A stretch of DNA of 46,938 bases from Bacteroidales bacterium. Lineage in GTDB: Bacteria; Bacteroidota; Bacteroidia; Bacteroidales; VadinHA17. Under the pieces are notes generated by a model that was not told the DNA's origin, did no database searches, and worked only from the letters and a program-made list of their open reading frames with translations. The DNA lies in the NCBI GenBank assembly GCA_024763075.1, contig JANTGF010000024.1:1-46938 (forward strand), read 5' to 3'. Position 1 is the stretch's first letter, and each line of letters opens with the position of its first letter. A program made the translations under genes and the position numbers. Below, piece by piece: positions 26,325 through 33,113 of this stretch.

Positions 26325-27191
26325 TTAATAGTTCTTAAAATAACGGGCAAAAAATGCAAATGCCAGAGTCGTAAAGAACGAAAATAAGGCATAAACCAAT
26401 GCAGGTTTGGACATTTCATTATTTTGCATAATTACGGATGTTATCATCAGGGCAAGGGTAGTATTTTGCAAACCCACCTCAATACCAATGGTGATGCAAC
26501 TCTCATGTTTTTTAATAAATAACCCTGACAAAAAATAGCTTGAAAGCATAGCAACAACATGTATCCCAAATGCATAAGGAAAGATGATTTTTATATCGGC
26601 CCAGTTAATACCACTTCCCCCCTCATGTACAGGAGCAAAAAACTTAATACTGAACATGATCGCCAGAAGGCCTACATTTACAAATTTAAGCCAACTTTGC
26701 AACATATTTGCAACCCCATGGTAAAAGTGGTTAAATACAGATCCCAGAAGTACCGGAATTAAAATCACCAAAACAATGTCCATAGCCGTTTTAAATGCGG
26801 GTAAATGAATATGTGATGTTTCTCCCATAAACCCTTCCACAGCGAGATTTGTTAATAAAGGGATTGTAAGAAGTATCAGGAAACTATTTATGCTGGTCAA
26901 AGCTATCGATAAAGGAACATCCGCTTTCGTCAGATAGCTCACAAAACCGGAAGTTGTTCCTCCCGGGCAAAGAGAAACAATAAACAATCCAACCTTCAGT
27001 ACAGGATTTAAATCAGAAAAAATAATAACAATCAGTGCCAGCAGGGGTAAAAACAACATTTGAAAAAACAATCCCAGAGCAACTGTATTAGGGTGATTTA
27101 ACAGATATTGATAATCTTTCCATTCAAGCGAGGTGCCAATGGAAAACATGATCATGGCTAAAATAATATCTATCAAATAATTAACCGCCAT
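26325..27191 (-). CDS. BASS-family (bile acid:sodium symporter) transporter
   Basis: The protein of 288 aa has about nine to ten membrane helices of the bile acid:Na+ symporter fold. Features include SLCPGGTTSGFVSYLTKADVPLSIALTSINSFL, where the crossover helix normally lies, and EVGLQNTTLALMI near the second crossover. Family members move bile acids, pantoate, pyruvate or other organic acids with sodium; the substrate is unknown here. It is 109 bp downstream of the TonB-dependent receptor on the same strand, so the two may form an outer- and inner-membrane uptake route (inference). Confidence 0.88.
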   Translation of the reverse strand: MAVNYLIDIILAMIMFSIGTSLEWKDYQYLLNHPNTVALGLFFQMLFLPLLALIVIIFSDLNPVLKVGLFIVSLCPGGTTSGFVSYLTKADVPLSIALTSINSFLILLTIPLLTNLAVEGFMGETSHIHLPAFKTAMDIVLVILIPVLLGSVFNHFYHGVANMLQSWLKFVNVGLLAIMFSIKFFAPVHEGGSGINWADIKIIFPYAFGIHVVAMLSSYFLSGLFIKKHESCITIGIEVGLQNTTLALMITSVIMQNNEMSKPALVYALFSFFTTLAFAFFARYFKNY

Positions 27192-27300
27192 ATCCTGGTT
27201 TTACTACCGGTTTATTTAAAAAACATCTTCAAATAAGGAATAAAAGTACATTTATTTAACAATTTTATTCATATTTATTTACTAATTATTCACTGTTTTA

Positions 27301-29223
27301 TTAATTTCCCGGTTTCCATTTAAGGATCAATCCAGCACTCAGCCATCTTCCGGGAACCGGTACGTTTCCATAATCATAATATTTTTGATTCAGGAGATTT
27401 GTCGCCTCACCAAAAAAGCGAAACCAGCCAACTTTCCAATTCAATCTTGTATTAAAAAGGAAGACTGGAGGATATTCCATTTCTTCACCGGATTCATAAG
27501 ATGTGTAAGTTCCTGCCCTGTCCTGAAATGATCCGGTCAGATGAAATGATACATCCCGGAACAATACATAATTGAAAACGAAATCAAGCTTGTGCCTCAG
27601 ATAATCCATTGCATAACGGGAATAAAATCCGCCACTTTGCTTATTGGATGATTGATAGGTATAACTAAGCCGGACAAAATCAAGATAAAAACTTTTTCTC
27701 GTAGAGTGTTTTGGATGGTAAGATCCTGCCATTCTGAGACCCATAGTTTTAAGTTCCGTAATGTTCATGCTTTCCCATAAAAGAGAATCAGGATGTCTGA
27801 CCCAGTCAATGATATCGGTACCTTTCCTGAAAAAAAACGAACCCTGCAACCGAAAAGCTCCCCTGGTGTATGCGTATGAAGTTTCCACCGTTATTGCTTC
27901 TTCCGGCTTTAATACAGGATTCCCGACATTCACCGGGCCCTTATAATACAAATCTGTAAAAGTTGGCAAACGATAGGATTGATTCAGGGATAAATACAGT
28001 TTGTGATTTCCGGATATTCTGTAAGAAAAATCAAATCCTCCATAAAACCCGGGCCGGAAATCAGAAAACCAATTCAGCATAAACCCTGCACTATAGGTGA
28101 AATTCTGAATTTTACCTGACTGTTCAAACCAGGCAGAAAGTATCCTTCTTGCATCACCCATGTTATAAAATACATTATTTTCACCCGGTACAGGTATGGA
28201 ATTACGCAAGGGGTTGCCCAATACATTACTCATAATATTTTCCTGCCTGAAATCAAATCCCAGGGAAGACTTTCCCATAAATGTGGTAATCCAGGAATTA
28301 ACATCCACACCATAAACATTTGTCAGATGATAATTGTGATTTTTATACCATTCCGGTGGATCACTCCTGAACAGTTCAAAACGGTCTTTATTTCGTTTCC
28401 AATAAATGCCGGATCTGAATTTTATCATTTTTCCGGTCTGAATTTTCAAGCTTACCAGAGAATTGTTTATTTGTTCAAACTGATTGGGATATTTTGGTGT
28501 ATAAAAGCTATTTGCACCAAAGGCTTTGTCCTGATATCCTGCCTGAAACTCAATACTTGTATTTTTCAAATATGCTGCGCCATGATAATAATAATTTGAT
28601 TTCCGGTAATCGGTATTCTCCATATAACCACTTGATAAACCGGTAGAAACAGCCACAAAACTCTGAATTTTACCGGTATAAACCGAACCTGAAAAACCGG
28701 ACTGAAGAAGGCCATATTGACCGGCGGTAATGTGGGCTCTTAAAAAGCTCTTTTTTTCCGAACCGGTAATAAAATTTACCGCACCCGAAAAAGCATTCGG
28801 TCCAAGAACCCGGGCACCTGATCCGTTTAATATTTCCACCCGATTCACCGCATCAAAAGCAACCGGCAAATTAAAAGAATGATGTCCGCTCTGTGGATCA
28901 TTTAAGGGAATGCCATTGAGTAATATCAGTGCCTGGTCAAAACTTCCTCCGGAAAGATTGATATCAGCCTGAATCCCCGGAGCTCCCCGCTGGCGAACAT
29001 CTACACCATGTACAGTCTCCAGTAAACCTGCAAATGTCAATGCCGGAGCGGAAGCTATTTCATCATCAGGAACAGTGGTGATCAAACGGGCCAGCCCGGA
29101 GTAAACTACAGGAACCCTCTGGCCAATAATGGTTAATTCTTCAATCTCAAGCGTGTCGGTCTGAGAAAATCCGGAAATTATTCCGATAAAAAAAAGCCAT
29201 ATGAGAAAAGTAAATTTTTTCAT
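27301..29223 (-). CDS. TonB-dependent outer-membrane receptor (BtuB-like size)
   Basis: A signal peptide (about 1-20, ending GFSQ) is followed by a TonB-box-like segment (DTLEIEELTIIGQR), a plug domain (about 40-155, with LLNGIPLNDPQSGHHSFNLP and VEILNGSGARVLGPNAFSGAVNFIT) and a 22-strand barrel ending with GLILKWKPGN. The length of 640 aa matches BtuB/FhuA-type receptors and lacks the carboxypeptidase-like N-terminal domain of SusC proteins. No cobalamin riboswitch is evident upstream, so vitamin B12 is only one option. A -7 element, TAGTTTTG, lies 19 bp before the start codon. The BASS transporter gene follows. Confidence 0.88.
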   Translation of the reverse strand: MKKFTFLIWLFFIGIISGFSQTDTLEIEELTIIGQRVPVVYSGLARLITTVPDDEIASAPALTFAGLLETVHGVDVRQRGAPGIQADINLSGGSFDQALILLNGIPLNDPQSGHHSFNLPVAFDAVNRVEILNGSGARVLGPNAFSGAVNFITGSEKKSFLRAHITAGQYGLLQSGFSGSVYTGKIQSFVAVSTGLSSGYMENTDYRKSNYYYHGAAYLKNTSIEFQAGYQDKAFGANSFYTPKYPNQFEQINNSLVSLKIQTGKMIKFRSGIYWKRNKDRFELFRSDPPEWYKNHNYHLTNVYGVDVNSWITTFMGKSSLGFDFRQENIMSNVLGNPLRNSIPVPGENNVFYNMGDARRILSAWFEQSGKIQNFTYSAGFMLNWFSDFRPGFYGGFDFSYRISGNHKLYLSLNQSYRLPTFTDLYYKGPVNVGNPVLKPEEAITVETSYAYTRGAFRLQGSFFFRKGTDIIDWVRHPDSLLWESMNITELKTMGLRMAGSYHPKHSTRKSFYLDFVRLSYTYQSSNKQSGGFYSRYAMDYLRHKLDFVFNYVLFRDVSFHLTGSFQDRAGTYTSYESGEEMEYPPVFLFNTRLNWKVGWFRFFGEATNLLNQKYYDYGNVPVPGRWLSAGLILKWKPGN

Positions 29224-29242
29224 TTCTCCGGATAAAGGACAG

Positions 29243-29250
29243 CAAAACTA
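29243..29250 (-). promoter_or_regulatory. -7 element for the TonB-dependent receptor gene
   Basis: The minus strand reads TAGTTTTG, an exact TAnnTTTG match, followed by a short leader with a purine-rich CCGGAGAA just before the ATG. Confidence 0.5.
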
Positions 29251-29290
29251 AAAAATATCCTACCAATTTCCATACATCAATACAAACTAC

Positions 29291-29340
29291 AGAAATCCTA
29301 AAACAGGCGAAATGCTATGATTTGCAGGTTTTCGGGACAA
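29291..29340 (+). repeat. ~50-bp dispersed element, copy 1
   Basis: This copy runs from AGAAATCCTAAAACAGG to TTTTCGGGACAA. It aligns over its whole length with copies at 32704-32753 and 46118-46166. The 5-prime arm is imperfectly complementary to the 3-prime TTTTCGGGA. It lies upstream of the TonB-dependent receptor, beyond its -7 element. Confidence 0.8.
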
Positions 29341-29374
29341 TAGTAACTATAGAAACTACAGGAACTATAGAAAC
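29341..29374. repeat. Short tandem repeat of ACTATAGAAACTACAGGA type
   Basis: Just after copy 1 of the 50-bp element, units of the form AACTATAGAAAC and AACTACAGGAAC alternate (AACTATAG, AAACTACAGG, AACTATAG). The array is short and imperfect and lies between the receptor and the SDR gene. Confidence 0.6.
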
Positions 29375-29382
29375 AAATAAAA

Positions 29383-30324
29383 TCATTTTTTAGAAAAACG
29401 CATATCCGTAAATGTTTCTGAAATATCCCAGAGTTTAGTAGCTGTAACCGAATCTATTCCTTTACCGGGAATTTTATTTTCTGCCGGCAAACCCCAAAAA
29501 CCCAATAAACGCGGACCATAAAATTCACCGGGAATTGCTTTTTCCGAGGTAGCGGCATAGATGGTAGGTAAAGCTCCAAGAGTGGCTTTAGTTGCAACGA
29601 GGGAATCAGCAATATGCATAAATTTTCCTTTTAAAGAAGCCCCTTCCAATTCTGGTCCCCTTTTAGTTAAATTAGTAGCTGAGTATCCCGGATGGCTCGA
29701 ATAAACAGTAATTTCTGAATCGGATTTCTGAAGTTTTCTCAGCAACTCAAAGGTAAAAAGTAAATTTGCCAGTTTGCTCTGTCCATAAGCTTTCCACTTA
29801 TCATATTTCTTCTCTGCATTCAGATTCTCAAAATCAATCTCACCCATCCGGGCTGCCATACTACTGGTATTCACTATCCGCGCCGAATTGGCTGCATTAA
29901 GTAAAGGCAACAGGCCCAGTGTCAAAGCAAAATGTCCTAAATGATTCGTGCCAAACTGCATTTCAAAACCATCTTTGGTTCTCATTTCCGGGATTGCCAT
30001 TACACCCGCATTATTACATAAAATATCAAGACTTTTATATTTTTTTGAAAAGGAATCCGTAAAAGACTGGACAGACGACAAGTCAGCCAAATCCAATGCA
30101 GCAGTTTTTACATCCGAAACCGGATAAATATCCTTAATTTCCCGAAGTGCCTCCTCACATTTTGTCATATTCCTGCAAGCCATGGTCAGTTCCGCACCTT
30201 TGGAAGCAAAGATTTTGCTCAGTTCAAATCCAAGTCCGCTGTTTGCTCCGGTAACAAGCACTTGTTTACCAGTCATTTCAGGAACATTATCCGAAATCCA
30301 CTTGTTTATATTAGTATTAGTCAT
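29383..30324 (-). CDS. Short-chain dehydrogenase/reductase (retinol dehydrogenase-like)
   Basis: This is a classical SDR of 313 aa acting with NAD(P) in the cytoplasm. The cofactor motif is TGANSGLG (25-32), followed by CNNAGVMAIPE, the catalytic Ser in NTSSMAARMGE and the YGQSK catalytic Tyr/Lys. The sequence resembles the RDH/WW-domain oxidoreductase subgroup used as general carbonyl reductases; substrate not determined. There is an extra segment after the active site (about 215-260). It is divergent from the hemolysin III gene and separated from the receptor gene by repeats. Confidence 0.9.
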   Translation of the reverse strand: MTNTNINKWISDNVPEMTGKQVLVTGANSGLGFELSKIFASKGAELTMACRNMTKCEEALREIKDIYPVSDVKTAALDLADLSSVQSFTDSFSKKYKSLDILCNNAGVMAIPEMRTKDGFEMQFGTNHLGHFALTLGLLPLLNAANSARIVNTSSMAARMGEIDFENLNAEKKYDKWKAYGQSKLANLLFTFELLRKLQKSDSEITVYSSHPGYSATNLTKRGPELEGASLKGKFMHIADSLVATKATLGALPTIYAATSEKAIPGEFYGPRLLGFWGLPAENKIPGKGIDSVTATKLWDISETFTDMRFSKK

Positions 30325-30453
30325 AATTTTAAAATTCTTTTTTTAAGTAAAATTTATAATTCACTAAAAAATCCAACAAATAATATCACATTTTAGAATA
30401 AAATCCATTTTACTACGTTTAATTTTCGGACCCAAAGTTAAAAATCATTTTCT

Positions 30454-31119
30454 ATGAATGAAGAAACATCACGATTTTCATATAAAGAAGAACAGGCAAA
30501 TGCAATCTCACACTTTATTGGCGCATTTCTTTCCGTGGCAGCACTTGTACTTATGGTAGTGTATTCAGCTATAAATGGTACAGCATGGCATGTTGTAAGC
30601 ACAGCCATTTTTGGCAGTACACTCATTACATTATACCTTTCGTCCACATTTACACATTGGTTAAAACCCGGGCGTTTAAAAGAAACATTTTTCACCCTTG
30701 ACCAGGTTGCTATTTTCTTTTTGATAGCAGGCACCTATACTCCTATGGCTTTGGTTGCCCTGCATGGCGTATCCGGCTGGATAATATTTGGTATTGAATG
30801 GGGACTGGCTTTAGCTGGCTCCCTGACCAGAATATTACGACCGGGAAAATACAATGCTGGTGTAAACCTCTTCTATATAAGCCTGTATGTAATAATGGGG
30901 TGGCTGTTTGTTTTTGCAATAATCCCATTAATTAAAACAATGCAACCAATGGGTATCATCTGGATTCTTATTGGTGGGGCTTTTTATTCCCTGGGAATAC
31001 TTTTTTATAAAAAAGCAAGGTTCCGGTATCATCATCTGGTTTGGCATTTAATGGTACTTGGTGGTAGTATTTCTCATTTTTTTGCGATCTATTTTTTTGT
31101 ATTACCCATCCGCCTTTAA
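30454..31119 (+). CDS. Hemolysin III / PAQR-family membrane protein
   Basis: The protein has 221 aa and seven membrane helices. PAQR features are present: EEQANAISHFIGAFLS at the start of helix 1, the Ser/Asp-rich SSTFTHWLKPGR block, and the C-terminal HHLVWHLMVLGGSISHFFAIYFFV with conserved His residues for a metal site. Bacterial homologues are annotated hemolysin III or YqfA; related receptors have ceramidase-like activity, but this is not shown for this group. No neighbour suggests a pathway. The following 110 bp contain no recognisable terminator. Confidence 0.9.
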   Translation: MNEETSRFSYKEEQANAISHFIGAFLSVAALVLMVVYSAINGTAWHVVSTAIFGSTLITLYLSSTFTHWLKPGRLKETFFTLDQVAIFFLIAGTYTPMALVALHGVSGWIIFGIEWGLALAGSLTRILRPGKYNAGVNLFYISLYVIMGWLFVFAIIPLIKTMQPMGIIWILIGGAFYSLGILFYKKARFRYHHLVWHLMVLGGSISHFFAIYFFVLPIRL

Positions 31120-31231
31120 GAAATAAGCTTTGCATTGTATTATCTATTAGACCGGACAAACTCAAACCCTGGAACAATTCATATCCGATCCAGCGTCAAA
31201 GGTTCATGAGATAGTAAGGATAGTTTGTAGA

Positions 31232-31534
31232 TTATTTTCTCTTTCTTCGGGTTGCCCGGTTACCCCCGCCAAATAGGATACCTGCACCAAGTACAAATCC
31301 GAAATCATACCATCCACCTGAATTATGTACTTCATATAAACTTACCTTATCCGTAAAAAGGGAAATGAAAAAGGTAACGGGAGCAATTATACCATGCCAC
31401 ACACCCGTAAAGAATCCGGCAACAGTTTGATCAGGTAATGGAACATCTGCAAAAGTATTGGGTCCCGGCAAACAGCCCGTCACAGAGACCAGGAAAACTA
31501 CTAATGTAATTATAAAAACATTTTTCTTTTTCAT
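31232..31534 (-). CDS. Small conserved lipoprotein, function unknown
   Basis: This 100-aa product has a lipoprotein signal with lipobox VTGC (Cys20). The mature part contains VAGFFTGVWHGIIAPVTFFISLF, one hydrophobic stretch, then VSLYEVHNSGGWYDFGFVLGAGILFGGG and a basic tail. I recall similar sequences from many bacterial genomes, always uncharacterised. The hydrophobic segments suggest a second membrane contact in addition to the lipid anchor. It is divergent from pcm. Confidence that it is a real gene is high because of the lipobox and the conserved WHG and GGWYDFG blocks. Confidence 0.75.
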   Translation of the reverse strand: MKKKNVFIITLVVFLVSVTGCLPGPNTFADVPLPDQTVAGFFTGVWHGIIAPVTFFISLFTDKVSLYEVHNSGGWYDFGFVLGAGILFGGGNRATRRKRK

Positions 31535-31645
31535 AAGTTGAAATTTAATACCCTGATTTTAGAAAATAATTCCAAAAGTTAGTAAAAAATTCCATAAAAT
31601 TTAATATATTTTAACATATTTTGCTTAATAGTTTAATAAAATGTT

Positions 31646-32422
31646 ATGAAGTTCTTTTCTGTATTATTCCTCGTAGGGATTTTGTTAACAGATAGCAGGC
31701 CATATTCTCCGGGTGCACAAAAACATAAAAATGATACAAGCTGGAGTAAACCACGATTTTCTGAGAGATCTGAAGAGAGAAAATATATGGTGGAAACCTA
31801 TATCCGGAATTCTGTGTATGATCCGGTAACTGACCCACAGGTTTTGGATGCCATGAAAGCTATTCCGCGACACCTGTTTATACCTTCTCAATACCAAACG
31901 TATGCTTACGAAAACACTCCTTTATCCATTGGACAGGGTCAAACTATTTCCCAACCCATTATTGTTGCCCATATGACAGAGCTGCTAAAAATAAAACCCG
32001 GATATAAAATCCTTGAGGTTGGTACGGGAAGTGGTTACCAGGCTGCGGTACTCTCTGAGCTGACACCTTATGTGTACAGTATTGAAATAATTGAAAAACT
32101 GGGTTTGAAGGCTGCTAAAATCCTAAAAGAATTGGGTTACAATACCATAAAAGTCAAAATTGGTGATGGTTATGAAGGTTGGGCTGAATATGCTCCCTTT
32201 GAGGGAATTATTGTTACCTGTGCTCCTGAGAAAATCCCTGAGCCACTTATTCAACAGCTCAAACCCGGAGGAAGAATTGTTATTCCCCTGGGGAAAGTTA
32301 ATCAGATCCAGAATCTGGTAGTAGTTGAAAAAGATAATAACGGTAAATTAAAAAAGAAAGTTCAGTATCCGGTCCGCTTTGTACCTATGACCGGTAAGGC
32401 GAGGAAGAACGATGAACGTTGA
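31646..32422 (+). CDS. pcm: Exported protein-L-isoaspartate O-methyltransferase
   Basis: This SAM-dependent enzyme methylates isoaspartyl residues in damaged proteins. The SAM-binding motif is ILEVGTGSGYQAAVLSEL, preceded by LSIGQGQTISQPIIVAHM, the PCMT signature. The N-terminus (about 1-22) looks like a signal peptide and an extra segment follows, so the enzyme probably acts in the periplasm, as in some other Bacteroidota. The catalytic core normally ends near VRFVPMTG. Here a short tail ending RKNDER is added; its codons and the TGA stop lie in a heptamer repeat (GATGAACGTTGA), so the repeat has replaced or extended the natural end. Confidence 0.88.
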   Translation: MKFFSVLFLVGILLTDSRPYSPGAQKHKNDTSWSKPRFSERSEERKYMVETYIRNSVYDPVTDPQVLDAMKAIPRHLFIPSQYQTYAYENTPLSIGQGQTISQPIIVAHMTELLKIKPGYKILEVGTGSGYQAAVLSELTPYVYSIEIIEKLGLKAAKILKELGYNTIKVKIGDGYEGWAEYAPFEGIIVTCAPEKIPEPLIQQLKPGGRIVIPLGKVNQIQNLVVVEKDNNGKLKKKVQYPVRFVPMTGKARKNDER

Positions 32423-32432
32423 ATGTTGAACA
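32405..32432. repeat. Heptamer tract overlapping the pcm stop codon
   Basis: Units AAGAACG, ATGAACG, TTGAATG and TTGAACA follow each other in phase. The first two encode the last residues of Pcm and supply its stop codon TGA. The unit is the same as in the array at 1-42. Confidence 0.7.
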
Positions 32433-32464
32433 CAGTGCCTCAAAATTTTTAAGAATATGGTCCG

Positions 32465-32487
32465 CTGACTGAGCCTGTCGAAGCCAG
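32465..32487. repeat. CTGACTGAGCCTGTCGAAG motif
   Basis: The segment reads CTGACTGAGCCTGTCGAAG and continues CCAG. The core GACTGAGCCTGTCGAAG resembles a very common dispersed intergenic motif of many bacterial genomes (recalled, not checked). Only one copy is present in this window. Confidence 0.45.
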
Positions 32488-32583
32488 TTTCACGAATATA
32501 AAAAGAAATAAGAGCCGAAAAGGCAGAGGTAGAAAGTAAGGAGAATGAACGATAAAGGTTGAAGTGACTAAGCGCTGTAGAAT

Positions 32584-32770
32584 GGTCAAATTCAAAAGAA
32601 AAAATATCGAATCTCGAATTTCGAACACCGAATGATAAAGGAAAGGCAGAAGGCAGAAGTAAAAAGTAAGAAGTAAGAATTAAGAATAAACCTTGACGAT
32701 TCAAGAAATCTCATAAAAGCTTAAATGCTGATATTTGCAGATTTTCGGGACAAGCCCCAGGGAACAAGGA
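32584..32770. repeat. ~190-bp composite repeat module, copy A
   Basis: The module begins GGTCAAATTCAAAAG, continues with a shared CGAATTTCGAACACCGAATGAT block and a GGCAGAAGGCAGAAGTA heptamer stretch, and ends with the 50-bp element and GGAACAAGGA. Copy B lies at about 45993-46185 in the same orientation. The two copies are clearly homologous with small indels. Confidence 0.8.
32704..32753 (+). repeat. ~50-bp dispersed element, copy 2
   Basis: The copy runs from AGAAATCTCATAAAAGC to TTTTCGGGACAA and lies at the end of composite module A. Compared with copy 3 the 5-prime arm has decayed, so the hairpin is weaker. Confidence 0.8.
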
Positions 32771-32866
32771 CAACTAATAAAAAAATAGTCTTAGAATAAT
32801 TTACAGTCATAACCAACATTAAATCAAATATATAATGACTTTACAATTTGCCATTTCAAAGCTTGC

Positions 32867-32912
32867 CTACCGGTATTGCTCTGCCATAGCTATGCGAAGG
32901 CGATGCAGGCAG
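32867..32912. repeat. GC-rich cluster of short palindromes
   Basis: TACCGGTA and CATAGCTATG are perfect palindromes, followed by GCGAAGGCGATGCAGGCAGG. The segment is clearly more GC-rich than its surroundings and resembles dispersed palindromic elements of Bacteroidota, but only one copy is seen here. Confidence 0.4.
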
Positions 32913-33020
32913 GGAAGTATGACTGAGAAATTCTACAGTTGAAGCAGATTTCTCATCATCATACCTCAGGTTCGAGGTAACAGATTAAACATAACCGGAA
33001 CCAGTAAAAATCGTCTTATA

Positions 33021-33107
33021 AACATTGAATGACCACCGATTTACTATTAATAAACATTAATTACTATTGAATTACCATTGAATGACAATTAATGACAATT
33101 GAATTAT
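33021..33107. repeat. Degenerate 11-bp tandem repeat beside the pbpC stop
   Basis: Successive units such as AACATTGAATG, TATTGAATTAC, CATTGAATGAC and AATTGAATTAT recur with an 11-bp period, with one 10-bp unit. The array ends only a few bases before the pbpC stop codon at 33114. Confidence 0.65.
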
Positions 33108-33113
33108 TATCAC

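Larger units (their letters stand above)
32405..33113. other. Repeat-rich convergent intergenic region
   Basis: This 700-bp stretch between pcm (+) and pbpC (-) has no credible gene. It holds a heptamer tract (32405-32432), a short motif CTGACTGAGCCTGTCGAAG near 32465, a second heptamer-phased tract (about 32645-32690), a copy of the 50-bp element, a GC-rich palindrome cluster near 32865-32912 and an 11-bp array at its right end. Open frames here are short, low in complexity and antisense to each other. No typical terminator hairpin was seen. Confidence 0.75.

Noticed and set aside
29224-29382. Cobalamin riboswitch upstream of the TonB-dependent receptor
   Set aside because: The gap is only 159 bp, is partly filled by repeats, and shows no B12-box; the -7 element leaves a leader too short for one.
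32940-32995. tRNA-like segment (AGGTTCGAGG near 32970)
   Set aside because: The T-loop-like string is not joined by an acceptor stem, anticodon arm or CCA end at proper distances.
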